In this document: positions 6,233 through 13,631 of the stretch, in pieces | Numbering within the stretch: the stretch's first letter is position 1 | Layout of the letters: each line of letters starts with the position of its first letter | NCBI GenBank assembly: GCA_047617985.1 | Contig: JBLGBS010000016.1 | Location: 1-15,661 of the forward strand | Length of the DNA stretch: 15,661 nucleotides | Direction of reading: 5' to 3' | Source of the DNA: SW-4-43-9 sp047617985 | Lineage (GTDB): Archaea > Nanohalarchaeota > Nanosalinia > Nanosalinales > Nanosalinaceae | Program-made: the position numbers and the translations under genes | Notes under the pieces: generated by a model | Seen by the model: only the letters and a program-made list of their open reading frames with translations | The model's database searches: none | Told to the model about the DNA's origin: nothing

Positions 6233-7051
6233 TCAGTTCTCATCCCAGTCCTGGTTTTCGAAAATAACTGTTTCAAGCTTGTCAAGAATGCCCTCAGGTT
6301 CCTCCCTCTGGAAAATATTTCTTCCAACCGCTAAACCGTTTCCTCCGGCTTCAATCGTATCAGATACATCTTTAAGGAAGGCTTCATCACTTCTCTTTGA
6401 ACCACCAGACATCACTGTTTTGAGATCGCCGACTACTTCTTCGACTTTTTCCCAGTCCTCTTTACTACCGGGATACTTGCACTTGACCATGTCCGCTCCC
6501 AGCTCAAGGCCTAGTCGAGCACCATAAGCCACGACATCAGGATCTTTCTGACCAGAGTAGTCGGAGTTCTCTTCTATTCCCTGACCTCTTGGATACGACC
6601 ACATAACCACCGGAACATCGTACTTTCTGGCTTCTTCCTGAACCTCTCTGAAATCCTCCCACATCTTATCTTCATGGAGGCTTCCCGCATACATTGTATA
6701 ACCTACAGCGTCAGCATCCAGTTCTTCGACTGCATACTTCACCGAGCACTGTTTCGGCGAGTAGTAATCATCTCTTTTGGCAAGGTTCGAGTTTCCGTTC
6801 AGCTTGACAAGTAAAGGAGTTGAGTTCGAAACATTCTCCTCATTCTCCCATTTTCTGTAGTATTCTGCGTTTCCTTTCTGAAGTGCTATAGCTGTTACAG
6901 CGCTGTGCTGTGCTACATCGAATACATGCTTAGGCTCCGCGCTTTTAGGCATCGGCTCGAAATCGACTGGGCCGTGCTCTGTTCCATGGTCGTAGGCAAC
7001 TATCAGAGAGTTTCCGTTCCGGTAGATCGGGGAATCAGGATGCTGTTTCAT
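6233..7051 (-). CDS. fba: Archaeal class I fructose-bisphosphate aldolase (DhnA/FbaB type)
   Basis: 272 residues from the ATG at 7051. It makes or cleaves fructose 1,6-bisphosphate from the two triose phosphates through a Schiff base. Seen: LIVAYDHGTEHGP (17-29), NSTPLLVKLNG (76-86), MVKCKYPG (188-195) with the likely catalytic lysine (190 or 192), SGGSK (215-219) and GLAVGRNIFQR (239-249), typical of a TIM barrel phosphate-binding end. A frame from a TTG at 7072 adds seven residues. The ATG is preferred because TTTAAA at 7075-7080 is 26 bases upstream, giving a leaderless mRNA. It is followed by FBPase four bases later. Having both this aldolase and a class I FBPase means the bifunctional archaeal enzyme is probably not needed. 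Confidence 0.93.
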   Translation of the reverse strand: MKQHPDSPIYRNGNSLIVAYDHGTEHGPVDFEPMPKSAEPKHVFDVAQHSAVTAIALQKGNAEYYRKWENEENVSNSTPLLVKLNGNSNLAKRDDYYSPKQCSVKYAVEELDADAVGYTMYAGSLHEDKMWEDFREVQEEARKYDVPVVMWSYPRGQGIEENSDYSGQKDPDVVAYGARLGLELGADMVKCKYPGSKEDWEKVEEVVGDLKTVMSGGSKRSDEAFLKDVSDTIEAGGNGLAVGRNIFQREEPEGILDKLETVIFENQDWDEN

Positions 7052-7074
7052 ATTACTCGATATTACGCTCAATG

Positions 7075-7080
7075 TTTAAA
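7075..7080 (-). promoter_or_regulatory. TATA box of the aldolase-FBPase operon
   Basis: TTTAAA is centred about 26 bases before the aldolase ATG at 7051. It overlaps the TAA stop of the upstream membrane-protein gene (7076-7078), so the promoter is partly inside a coding sequence. Confidence 0.65.
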
Positions 7081-7339
7081 GTTCTGACGGAGAACCCTTG
7101 AACCGGTTCTTTCCTTTCTCCGCGTAGTAACTCCAGTCATTCTTCTTCACATAGATAACCGCGAAGACGCTTGACTGAAGAGCTCCGAAGAAGTAGATTA
7201 CTGTAGAAGGTGTAAAAGGTATAGTAATCTCGATTATCTTCACAAAATCAAGGAAGACGGCCAGAGCGTACGAGAAAAGCACGCACCAGGTTACCAGAAC
7301 CGATGATTTTGTAGACTCCCAGATTCGATCGTAGCTCAT
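7076..7339 (-). CDS. Small two-helix membrane protein, unknown
   Basis: 87 residues from the ATG at 7339. Two hydrophobic helices are visible at about residues 12-32 (SSVLVTWCVLFSYALAVFLD) and 44-65 (STVIYFFGALQSSVFAVIYV), followed by a basic tail (KKNDW, KGKNRFKG). The family is not recognised. The reading frame continues upstream to 7540, but that part lies antisense to the PAP2 gene and is not supported. ATATTAA, centred 30 bases upstream, fits a leaderless or near-leaderless start at 7339. The gene is divergent from the PAP2 phosphatase and ends 24 bases before the aldolase start. Confidence 0.65.
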   Translation of the reverse strand: MSYDRIWESTKSSVLVTWCVLFSYALAVFLDFVKIIEITIPFTPSTVIYFFGALQSSVFAVIYVKKNDWSYYAEKGKNRFKGSPSEL

Positions 7340-7365
7340 ATGAAAATGGTAGGACAACAAGCATG

Positions 7366-7372
7366 TTAATAT
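7366..7372. promoter_or_regulatory. TATA-like box between divergent genes
   Basis: TTAATAT on the plus strand (ATATTAA on minus) is A/T-only and nearly symmetric. On the minus strand its centre is about 30 bases from the ATG at 7339. On the plus strand it would start transcription near 7395 and favour the PAP2 start at 7413. If PAP2 starts at 7371 a different box (around 7338-7348) would be used. Confidence 0.45.
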
Positions 7373-7853
7373 GTTTGCCCGAAACCCGAAACATCTGATC
7401 CATTCAGCAGATATGAAAGTGATGAAGTTTGTCGCCAACAGGAGAAACCCTCTTGCTGAAGACGTAGCGACCTCGCTCAGCAGTCTATGCTCTCCGACAA
7501 ACACGGTAGTTTTCCTGCTGATAACTTCACTAGTTGACACCAGAATTTTCTGGAGCTTTACAGCGGAGGTAGCTTTAACCTGGTCAGTAGTTTACGGCAT
7601 CAAGTTTCTGATCTCACGGGAAAGACCTGAAGGAAACATTGAGGCCGGTTTAACACCTTCATTTCCCTCAGCTCACTCGGCGACAGCTTTTATACTAGCC
7701 TCCATATTCTCACAGATTATACCTGCATCAGGGTTTTTACTGTACTCACTGGCTGTCTCTGCAGCATTATTCCGAATCTATCTCCAGACACACTACCTTT
7801 CAGATGTAGCAGTAGGTTCGGTTATCGGCTTCCTGCTGTCCAACGTCATTTAG
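7371..7853 (+). CDS. PAP2-family membrane phosphatase
   Basis: 160 residues. Members remove phosphate from lipid or isoprenoid pyrophosphates at the membrane. The three PAP2 signatures are complete: KFLISRERP (K-X6-RP, residues 78-86), PSAHS (99-103) and RIYLQTHYLSD (R-X5-H-X3-D, 135-145), which supply the catalytic histidines and aspartate. Several hydrophobic helices surround them. The length is short but normal for a minimal archaeal PAP2. A second ATG at 7413 would give 146 residues. The longer form is kept because it includes the usual N-terminal helix with an aspartate. In archaea such enzymes may recycle polyprenyl pyrophosphate for glycan carriers; the substrate here is not known. Confidence 0.88.
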   Translation: MFARNPKHLIHSADMKVMKFVANRRNPLAEDVATSLSSLCSPTNTVVFLLITSLVDTRIFWSFTAEVALTWSVVYGIKFLISRERPEGNIEAGLTPSFPSAHSATAFILASIFSQIIPASGFLLYSLAVSAALFRIYLQTHYLSDVAVGSVIGFLLSNVI

Positions 7854-7907
7854 ATAGGCTTGGAAAGAGAAAGGAAAGCTCTAATAGCATATTTATCTCC
7901 ACAGTCC

Positions 7908-7916
7908 ATAAAAAAA
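7908..7916 (+). promoter_or_regulatory. TATA box for the zinc-ribbon/TM2 protein
   Basis: ATAAAAAAA is centred 25 bases before the ATG at 7937, predicting a leaderless mRNA. A second A/T element (ATATTTATC, 7889-7897) would give a leader of about 20 bases. Confidence 0.45.
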
Positions 7917-7936
7917 CATCTGAGAAATTATCAGGT

Positions 7937-8344
7937 ATGCCAGACGAGGATGAAAGTGATAAGTCACTTGATCGAGACGAAAAATACTGTAAGAAATGTG
8001 GAGAGATAATAGATGAAGAAGCAGAAATATGCCCTGAATGTGGGGTAAGACAGGAAAGCACTGAATCTCAGCGCGAAGTAAACGTCAACGTTGAAAACAA
8101 TAACCAGAGCATTCAGCGGAACGGAGAAAATCCTTTAGAGGGCAATAAAAGCAAAACCCTGGCAGGTATTCTCGGAATTTTTCTCGGCTCTTTTGGTCTT
8201 CACAAATTCTACCTTGGACAACCTGGAAGAGGTTTTCTATTCCTAATATTTTTCTGGACTTACATTCCTGGTATAATAGGTTTGATACAGGGGATTTCGT
8301 ATCTGCTAATGTCGGAGCAGAAATTCGCTAGAAAATTTGGATAG
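7937..8344 (+). CDS. Zinc-ribbon plus TM2-domain membrane protein
   Basis: 135 residues. An N-terminal zinc ribbon has two CxxC pairs, C18/C21 (CKKCGE) and C32/C35 (CPECG). An Asn/Gln/Glu linker follows at about 38-70. A TM2 domain fills the C-terminus: KTLAGILGIFLGSFGLHKFY (73-92), LGQPGRGF, then a second helix (LFLIFFWTYIPGIIGLIQGI). The TM2 core (G-x-HxFYLG-x-x-x-G) is clear. Such proteins are common in prokaryotes and their role is unknown. The cytosolic zinc ribbon could bind protein or nucleic acid at the membrane. The stop lies 31 bases before the next gene. Confidence 0.88.
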   Translation: MPDEDESDKSLDRDEKYCKKCGEIIDEEAEICPECGVRQESTESQREVNVNVENNNQSIQRNGENPLEGNKSKTLAGILGIFLGSFGLHKFYLGQPGRGFLFLIFFWTYIPGIIGLIQGISYLLMSEQKFARKFG

Positions 8345-8375
8345 ACTGAAAAGAAAGTGCAGTCAAAATTACATC

Positions 8376-8933
8376 ATGTCACTCGAAGAATCAGATTCAG
8401 AACTTCAGATAGGAGAGGAAGCTCCGGAATTCAGGCTTGAAAGCTACAACGGTGAGGAGGTCGCGCTCTCCGATCTGGATAACTACGACGGTGTGCTTGT
8501 GGTTTTCATGTGCAACCACTGCCCGTATGTCAAGGCGCAGGCTGAAGAGCTCAGAAAATTAGCGGAAGAGTTCTCCTCAATCGCTTTTGTGGGAATAAAT
8601 CCTAATGCAGATACTCATCCCGGCGACTCGGTCGATAAAATGCCGAAGTTCGTCGAGGAGAACGGACTTGATCTATCTAACTTCTACTATCTTGTTGACA
8701 GAGATCAAAAGATCGCAGAAAAATACGGCGCGAAATGCACTCCGGATCCCTTCCTTCTGGACTGGAGACACCGGCTCTACTACCATGGAAGACTGAACGA
8801 TAAAACCTCTCCTGACCAGGAAGTGGAGGAGCGGGAGATGAAAGAAGTTATACAGGATATGCTGAAGAGAAGAAAGCCTCCAGAAGAACAGAAACCAAGT
8901 CAGGGATGCTCAATAAAATGGAGGGACGCATGA
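8376..8933 (+). CDS. Thioredoxin-fold redox protein (AhpC/TSA-like, PRX_like1 type)
   Basis: 185 residues from the ATG at 8376; the frame back to 8337 overlaps the TM2 gene and is rejected. Seen: GEEAPEFRLESYNG (13-26), the redox motif FMCNHCPYVK (C46/C49), VGINPNADTHPGDS (72-85), a cis-Pro region CTPDPFLLD (121-129) and the C-terminal GCSIKW (177-182). This pattern fits the PRX_like1 group of thioredoxin-like proteins, probably a thiol-disulphide or peroxide-handling enzyme in the cytosol. Four cysteines (46, 49, 121, 178) leave room for resolving disulphides. Its TGA overlaps the next ATG (ATGA at 8930-8933), so translation is likely coupled. Confidence 0.88.
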   Translation: MSLEESDSELQIGEEAPEFRLESYNGEEVALSDLDNYDGVLVVFMCNHCPYVKAQAEELRKLAEEFSSIAFVGINPNADTHPGDSVDKMPKFVEENGLDLSNFYYLVDRDQKIAEKYGAKCTPDPFLLDWRHRLYYHGRLNDKTSPDQEVEEREMKEVIQDMLKRRKPPEEQKPSQGCSIKWRDA

Positions 8934-9493
8934 TGGATTACTCGATAAACCCGGAGAAGCACGAGCTGGAATCAGTTAGAAGAGATATCGAAGAAATAGT
9001 AGAGAAATACAGCTACAGCCTTGAAGTTGAAACCGTTGAATTCACCCTGGGCTGGCAGATTTTCGAAAAAGACTGCAACGTTCTCTCAGGAGAGAAAACA
9101 TTGAACGTTATCATCAACCCTGATAAAGAGCTGGAAAACCTGGAAAAACATGTTCTTCGAGGTTTGCTGGAGATAGAGTTCATGGAAAAGACTGAATACC
9201 AGGAGATAAGGTACAACTGGCAGGAAATAGCAAGAATGGCGTACGTCAAAATCCGCTCAAGCAACCTTAGAGATGAGGAGCTGTCAGTCGACGAAAACAT
9301 TGAAGAACGATGGAGTGATCTCAAACCAAAGCTGGAGAATGAAACCGAAGAGTTCGACGAAGAGCTCTACCTAAACGCCGGAGTTCTTGCAGACGCCGTA
9401 GCGAACCACCACAGCAAAAACGGAGATCTTGAAAAACTTCCGAAAGCGAAAAAAGATGACGTTATAAAAGCAGGAGACGCCCTGTTCAACTGA
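8930..9493 (+). CDS. Acidic hypothetical protein in the redox/NAD operon
   Basis: 187 residues from the ATG at 8930. The longer frame from 8906 overlaps the upstream gene by more and is not preferred: GGAGGGA just before 8930 and the ATGA overlap support this start (the next codon, 8933, is also ATG). The protein is soluble, acidic and mostly helical, with one beta-rich patch (SLEVETVEFTLGWQI, then KTLNVIINP). I do not recognise the family. LEKHVLRGLLEIEF sits where a zincin helix might be, but there is no HExxH. Genes on either side are a redox protein and NadM, with a gap of only four bases to the latter, so co-expression is expected. Confidence 0.8.
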   Translation: MMDYSINPEKHELESVRRDIEEIVEKYSYSLEVETVEFTLGWQIFEKDCNVLSGEKTLNVIINPDKELENLEKHVLRGLLEIEFMEKTEYQEIRYNWQEIARMAYVKIRSSNLRDEELSVDENIEERWSDLKPKLENETEEFDEELYLNAGVLADAVANHHSKNGDLEKLPKAKKDDVIKAGDALFN

Positions 9494-9497
9494 AAGA

Positions 9498-10034
9498 ATG
9501 AAAGCAGTTTTCCTCGGACGTTTCCAGCCATTCCACCTCGGACATCAGAAAGTAATCGAAGAATACAGAGCCGAATACAGCTTAAAAATAGTTATAGGGA
9601 GCGCAGGAAAATCAAGAACTGAGGAAAACCCGCTAACCGCAGAAGAAAGAGAGAAAATAATCAGAGAATGCTACCCGGACATAGAGATTTTGTATAAAGA
9701 AGATCACGAAAGCGATAAACAGTGGATAAAAGATCTAGAGGAAGAAGTCGAGGCAGACATAATAATATCACAGAACGGCCTCGTGAAAAGACTTGTAGAA
9801 AACCATATCGACATGTCGCTGATAGAACAAGAGCTATACGACGAAGATATTTATTCCGGTACAGAAATCCGGCGAAGAATAAAATCCGGGGAAGAATGGC
9901 GTTATCTAGTTCCGGACTGCGCTGTAGAGCAGGTAGACCGGGTTGAAGAAATTATCAAGAAATCAGGGATACAGTACGAGTTCGAACCAGGCTGGAAAAA
10001 AGAAAACGCGTTCCACGGGACAGCAGATAATTAA
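9498..10034 (+). CDS. nadM: Archaeal nicotinamide-nucleotide adenylyltransferase
   Basis: 178 residues, within the family's usual range. It joins NMN and ATP to give NAD and pyrophosphate in the cytosol. Seen: GRFQPFHLGH (7-16), the nucleotidyltransferase HxGH signature, and SGTEIRRRI (120-128), the second nucleotide-binding motif (normally ISSTxIR or SGTxIR). The short archaeal form is distinct from bacterial NadD. It starts four bases after the preceding gene, with no clear SD, so it probably depends on translation of that gene. Its stop overlaps the convergent NnrD gene by four bases. A short shadow frame inside it was ignored. Confidence 0.93.
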   Translation: MKAVFLGRFQPFHLGHQKVIEEYRAEYSLKIVIGSAGKSRTEENPLTAEEREKIIRECYPDIEILYKEDHESDKQWIKDLEEEVEADIIISQNGLVKRLVENHIDMSLIEQELYDEDIYSGTEIRRRIKSGEEWRYLVPDCAVEQVDRVEEIIKKSGIQYEFEPGWKKENAFHGTADN

Positions 10035-10807
10035 TCTTGGATAGCTTCAGGGATTTTTTCAATCAAATCAGTTGCCAGCATACCATTACCATAGTCTTCA
10101 GTCGCCAGCTCTCCCGCCTTATCGTTTATCCAGACCCCAAGTTTACAAGCCTCTACCAGATCCAGCCCCTGAGATATAAACGAAGAAACTATACCGGTCA
10201 GTACATCCCCGGTTCCGCCAACAGTCATCGCAGAGGTTCCTCTTGAGATCTCAAAGGAATCTTCTTCAGTGTAAATTATATCCTTCTCTCCCTTCACCGC
10301 AAGAATAGAACCTGTATCACTCACAAAGTCTTCCTCAGAGCCATAACTTTCTACTATATGTTCCAGCTCTCCACTATGGGGTGTATAAACTCCTTTTATC
10401 CCTTTCCGGACGGCTGGAGCGATTGCATCAGCGTCGATCACAAGTTCCGACTCAGCCAGCTCCAAAAACTCCTGTAACGCAACCCTGTCAACCTCTGAAA
10501 GACCGGGGCCGACAACAGTTACATCCGCCCACTCATCAAGCTTCAGAGCTTTATCAACCGCATCTTCACCAAAATATCCGCCTTCATGACTGTCAACGAT
10601 GAAGTTCTCCGAGTAACCGGCGACAGTATCAGAAACATGCTCCGAAGTCAAAATCTTCACCAGATCACATCCTGATCTCAAAGCAGCTTTAGCCGATAGC
10701 GCCGGCGCACCGGCAAAATCCTGGCTTCCGGCTATCACTGCTACCCTACCGTTTTCCCCCTTGTGAGAGTCTGATCTTCTTTCAAGTTTATCCAGAAGTT
10801 TCCTCAT
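10031..10807 (-). CDS. nnrD: ADP/ATP-dependent NAD(P)H-hydrate dehydratase (metabolite repair)
   Basis: 258 residues, ribokinase-like fold. It turns hydrated, inactive NADHX or NADPHX back into NAD(P)H. Seen: AGSQDFAGAPALSAKAALRS (26-45), VVGPGLS (98-104), LVIDADAI (122-129), YTPHSGE (141-147), LAVKGEKDIIY (169-179) and TVGGTGDVLTGIV (195-207), the nucleotide-binding glycine motif. In many organisms it is fused to the epimerase NnrE; here it is the dehydratase domain alone, and no epimerase lies in the window. The start ATG at 10807 is 24 bases from a TATA-like run, so the mRNA is likely leaderless. It diverges from GAPDH by 57 bases, which fits its task because GAPDH can make NADHX. Confidence 0.92.
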   Translation of the reverse strand: MRKLLDKLERRSDSHKGENGRVAVIAGSQDFAGAPALSAKAALRSGCDLVKILTSEHVSDTVAGYSENFIVDSHEGGYFGEDAVDKALKLDEWADVTVVGPGLSEVDRVALQEFLELAESELVIDADAIAPAVRKGIKGVYTPHSGELEHIVESYGSEEDFVSDTGSILAVKGEKDIIYTEEDSFEISRGTSAMTVGGTGDVLTGIVSSFISQGLDLVEACKLGVWINDKAGELATEDYGNGMLATDLIEKIPEAIQD

Positions 10808-10826
10808 AACCTGTCATTTGGCAGTC

Positions 10827-10834
10827 TTTTTATT
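10827..10834. promoter_or_regulatory. Shared A/T element between nnrD and gap
   Basis: The T5-A-T2 run (AATAAAAA on minus) is the only TATA-like stretch in the 57-base gap. On the minus strand it lies about 24 bases from the NnrD ATG. On the plus strand it predicts a start near 10856, leaving a leader of under ten bases for GAPDH. One box may serve both genes. Confidence 0.5.
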
Positions 10835-10864
10835 CAAGCTTCCGCAATTTCAGCCCGTGATAAA

Positions 10865-11890
10865 ATGGTAAAAGTTGTAGTAGCAGGAGTCGGAACTATC
10901 GGGAAAAGAGTGGCGGAAGCCGTCAGAAAACAGGAAGATATGGAACTCTACGGGGTGGCGGATGTCTCACAGACCGGAGGGCTTAGAACCGTTCTGAGCG
11001 AAGAAGGTTCTTTAACCGGTACAAGCCTTCTCGCATCAAACCAAGAAGGAAAAGAGAACCTGGAATCACAGGGTTTCTACGTTGAAGACTTACTTGAAAA
11101 CAGGCTTGATGAAATAGATGTAGTTGTAGACTGTACACCTCCAGGTATCGACGAGAAAAACAAGGAGAACATGTACGAACCGAACAATGTTAAAGCGGTT
11201 TTCCAGGGCGGAGCATCTGACGATATCGCAGAGGTAAAGTTCAACGCCGACGCAAACTACGAAAAAGGGAGAGGCGAAGACTACATCAAGGTTGTCTCCT
11301 GCAACACCACCTCGCTTTCAAGGACAATGAGCGCGGTAGATGAAAGATTTGGAATAGACGAAGCAACAGCCAACCTGGTTAGAAGAGGGGGCGACATACC
11401 ACAGGACTCCCGCGGACCGATCAACTCGACAATCCCGGTTACCGAAGTTCCAAGCCATCACGGGCCGGATGTCCAGGCAGTCATGCCCGATCTCGATATC
11501 AAGACTTTAGCGGTGAAAGTCCCTGTAACCTATGGACATGTCCACATGGTTAATGTCGAACTTGAGGGAGACGCTTCCAGCGAAGAAGTCAAAGAAGCAT
11601 TCAGAGATCAGCCCCGGGTAAACCTTGTCTCGGCTGGAGAAGGATACGACTCAACAGGTAAGATCCACGAAAAGATGAGGGATCTAGAAAGACCTAGAAG
11701 CGATATGCCGGAAGCAGCTGTATGGGAGGAAACAGTCAAAGTCGAGGACGGAACACTTTACTGGATTCACATGGTACATCAGGAATCAATCGTCGTACCC
11801 GACAATGTCGACGCAATCAGAGCAATGTTCGAGATGGAAGACAAGGAAACCTCAATCCGGAAAACCAATGAAGCGATGAACATCGATTAG
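10865..11890 (+). CDS. gap: Archaeal (type II) glyceraldehyde-3-phosphate dehydrogenase
   Basis: 341 residues, the normal archaeal size. It interconverts glyceraldehyde 3-phosphate, phosphate and NAD(P) with 1,3-bisphosphoglycerate, and serves mainly gluconeogenesis in archaea. Seen: an N-terminal Rossmann motif VAGVGTIGKRVAEAV (6-20), DVVVDCTPPG (85-94), the catalytic site VVSCNTTSL (143-151) with C146, the RRGGDIPQDSRGPINS stretch (173-188), SHHGPDVQAV (197-206) and a C-terminal MVHQES. It is co-located with the aldolase and FBPase genes though not in one operon. An 81-base gap separates its stop from the VapB start. Cofactor choice cannot be judged safely from sequence alone. Confidence 0.95.
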   Translation: MVKVVVAGVGTIGKRVAEAVRKQEDMELYGVADVSQTGGLRTVLSEEGSLTGTSLLASNQEGKENLESQGFYVEDLLENRLDEIDVVVDCTPPGIDEKNKENMYEPNNVKAVFQGGASDDIAEVKFNADANYEKGRGEDYIKVVSCNTTSLSRTMSAVDERFGIDEATANLVRRGGDIPQDSRGPINSTIPVTEVPSHHGPDVQAVMPDLDIKTLAVKVPVTYGHVHMVNVELEGDASSEEVKEAFRDQPRVNLVSAGEGYDSTGKIHEKMRDLERPRSDMPEAAVWEETVKVEDGTLYWIHMVHQESIVVPDNVDAIRAMFEMEDKETSIRKTNEAMNID

Positions 11891-11937
11891 ATGCCCTTTA
11901 ACCTCCCCAAAAAATTCACGGCATGACTTTGTAGGGA

Positions 11938-11968
11938 AAAATACTTAACGTATGTCTACGTATACATA
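11938..11968 (+). promoter_or_regulatory. vapBC promoter with palindromic operator
   Basis: A TATA-like AAAATACTTA (11938-11947) sits about 29 bases before the VapB ATG. At 11951-11968 is TATGTCTACGTATACATA, an 18-base palindrome with one mismatched pair around TACGTA. It ends three bases before the ATG and so covers the predicted transcription start. Ribbon-helix-helix antitoxins typically bind such sites to repress their own operon. Confidence 0.6.
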
Positions 11969-11971
11969 TAC

Positions 11972-12190
11972 ATGGCAACGAAAAGTCTATCTGTTAAGGA
12001 GGAAGCCTATAGACGACTGAAAAGCTTCAAAGAAGAAAACGAAAGCTTCAGCGACGTCATTATGAAAGTCACAGAGGATGAAAAAGATTTTAGGAAAGGA
12101 TTTGGAAGCTGGAAGAATAGAGAAGGCATTGAAGACATAATAGAGAAAGGAAGAGAAAAACTTGATTCAGACCTGAGGGAAAAAGAGTGA
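11972..12190 (+). CDS. vapB: VapB-type ribbon-helix-helix antitoxin
   Basis: 72 residues. The N-terminus ATKSLSVKEEAYRRLKSF, then FSDVIMKVTE, matches the archaeal VapB-like family with an RHH fold (strand, helix, helix). The charged C-terminal tail (EDIIEKGREKLDSDLREKE) would wrap and block the VapC toxin. Its stop TGA overlaps the GTG start of VapC, so the pair is translated together. The ATG at 11972 is the first codon after the operator and probably a leaderless start. The gene is the first of a three-gene run ending with the glycosyltransferase. Confidence 0.88.
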   Translation: MATKSLSVKEEAYRRLKSFKEENESFSDVIMKVTEDEKDFRKGFGSWKNREGIEDIIEKGREKLDSDLREKE

Positions 12191-12576
12191 AAATTCTCGA
12201 CACTAGTTTTCTAGTTGACTACCTGCAAAACAAGAAATACACTTTGAGGTATCTTGAGAGCAACAATGACGAAGCTTTCTACGCCAGCACCTTAACTATG
12301 TTCGAGCTTTTCAGAGGTGAACTTAAATCAGGTGGAGATTCGGAAAGTCTACAAGAAGACCTCGAATGGCTGAATGAAAAAGAACTAAGCAGAAAAGGAG
12401 CGAAAGAAGCAGCAAAAATCGAGAGAAAACTCGAACAGGAAGGAGAGAAAGTAAATCTTGCTGATGTTCTAATAGCTGGCACAGCTCGAGAAACAGGCGC
12501 AGAAATTGTCACTGGAGACTCTGACTTTCGAAAAATTCCAGAGGTTGAAGCAATAAACCCAGAAAAGGAAAAATGA
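12187..12576 (+). CDS. vapC: VapC PIN-domain toxin ribonuclease
   Basis: 129 residues with a GTG start. VapC toxins cut RNA, often tRNA or rRNA, using magnesium held by four acidic residues. These look complete: D5 (ILDTSFLVDYL), E40 (TMFELFRGE), D93 (LADVLIAGTA) and D111/D113 (TGDSDF). The size and order match an active PIN toxin. It overlaps VapB by four bases at one end and the glycosyltransferase ATG by four (ATGA, 12573-12576) at the other. No sign of decay was seen. The target RNA cannot be told from sequence. Confidence 0.9.
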   Translation: MKILDTSFLVDYLQNKKYTLRYLESNNDEAFYASTLTMFELFRGELKSGGDSESLQEDLEWLNEKELSRKGAKEAAKIERKLEQEGEKVNLADVLIAGTARETGAEIVTGDSDFRKIPEVEAINPEKEK

Positions 12577-13631
12577 CTGATAGCAAAATCCTCTTGGTCG
12601 GGTGGGGTTATCCGCCGAAGATTGACGGCGGTCTGGACATCCATGTCAGGCATCTGTTCGAAGAGCTGTTAGAGCAGGGAGTCGAGGTAAGTCTTGCTCT
12701 CCCTGAGGAGCGGGCGCCTGACAGAGAGAATGTAATTCCGATCAATACAGGAAGCGGTGATATGGTTCAGAGATCCAGGAAGATGAGCGCCGGGATAGCT
12801 GAAATCGCGGAAAACTTTGATATTGTTCATACCCATGACTGGTTTGGAGCTGAGTCAGGTTTCAAAGCGAAGAAGTATGGAGACGCAAAATGGGTTTCAA
12901 CTTTTCACTCGTTAAGCTCGGGGAGAAACCGGGAGCCCGGCGAGGATCTACAGAGACTGGAGAAAGTAGCTGCGGAGAAACCTGATACGGTGTTAGCTGT
13001 AAGTGAGAAGCTGGCAGAGGAAATTGAAGACGAGTTCGGGGTTAAACCAGAGGTTGTCCACAACGGTTTTTCAAAACCGCAGAACTCGGATATAGATATC
13101 AGGAAGCGCCATAGAATCCCTGAGGATGAGAACCTGGTTTTCTTCGTAGGAAGACATGCAGAGCAGAAAGGCCTCGAACACCTGCTCTACGGTTTCAAGA
13201 AACTGGTTGAAGAGATTGAAGCAACCCTGATTATAGGAGGTAAGGGCCACATGAAGGAGGCACTGGAAAACTTCACAGAGATACTGGGTATCGAGGAAAA
13301 GGTAGTCTTCACAGGTTTCATCCCAAGGGAAGAACTGGGCAACTACTACATGGATGCAGATGTTTTTGTCTCCCCTTCGATAAACGAGCCGTTTGGCTTA
13401 ACAATTACCGAGGCGCTTGAGTCGAAAACACCTGTTGTCGCAACAGACAGCGGGGTCAGTGAAGTGGCAGGAGATTCGATAATAAAGGCGGAGCCGGAAT
13501 CCGATTCAATAAAAAAAGGTATTGAGTTAGCTCTGGAGAAGGAGGCTGACTTAGAGTTTGAGTCTAGAACCTGGAGCGAGATGGCGGAAGAAACAATCAA
13601 AATCTACCAGGAATTATCCCAGAACGGTTAA
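12573..13631 (+). CDS. GT4-type glycosyltransferase, glycogen-synthase-like
   Basis: 352 residues, GT-B fold, retaining. The N-domain has the glycine loop YPPKIDGGLDIHVRHL (13-28), the HTHDWFGAE stretch (86-94) and THSL-like FHSLSSG (111-117). The C-domain has FVGRHAEQKGLEHLL (191-205), IIGGKGHM (220-227) and the E-x7-E motif NEPFGLTITEALE (271-283; E272, E280) of the GT4 donor site. HDW and the loop resemble archaeal glycogen or starch synthases, but other GT4 sugar transferases also share them. No signal peptide; cytosolic. It is coupled to VapC by an ATGA overlap, and the GH57 enzyme lies downstream, which supports an alpha-glucan role. The last 18 bases overlap the convergent 13614-13844 gene. 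Confidence 0.9.
   Translation: MTDSKILLVGWGYPPKIDGGLDIHVRHLFEELLEQGVEVSLALPEERAPDRENVIPINTGSGDMVQRSRKMSAGIAEIAENFDIVHTHDWFGAESGFKAKKYGDAKWVSTFHSLSSGRNREPGEDLQRLEKVAAEKPDTVLAVSEKLAEEIEDEFGVKPEVVHNGFSKPQNSDIDIRKRHRIPEDENLVFFVGRHAEQKGLEHLLYGFKKLVEEIEATLIIGGKGHMKEALENFTEILGIEEKVVFTGFIPREELGNYYMDADVFVSPSINEPFGLTITEALESKTPVVATDSGVSEVAGDSIIKAEPESDSIKKGIELALEKEADLEFESRTWSEMAEETIKIYQELSQNG

Noticed and set aside
6229..6327. N-terminal extension of FBPase
   Set aside because: It is antiphase to the end of the aldolase gene on the same strand and adds sequence not found in class I FBPases.
7340..7540. N-terminal extension of the small membrane protein
   Set aside because: It is antisense to the PAP2 N-terminus, whose motifs prove the plus strand is coding; a TATA-like box supports the start at 7339.
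8337..8375. N-terminal extension of the thioredoxin-fold protein
   Set aside because: It overlaps the TM2 gene end and adds a basic stretch (MDRLKRKC) unlike the acidic proteome; the ATG at 8376 begins a normal family N-terminus.
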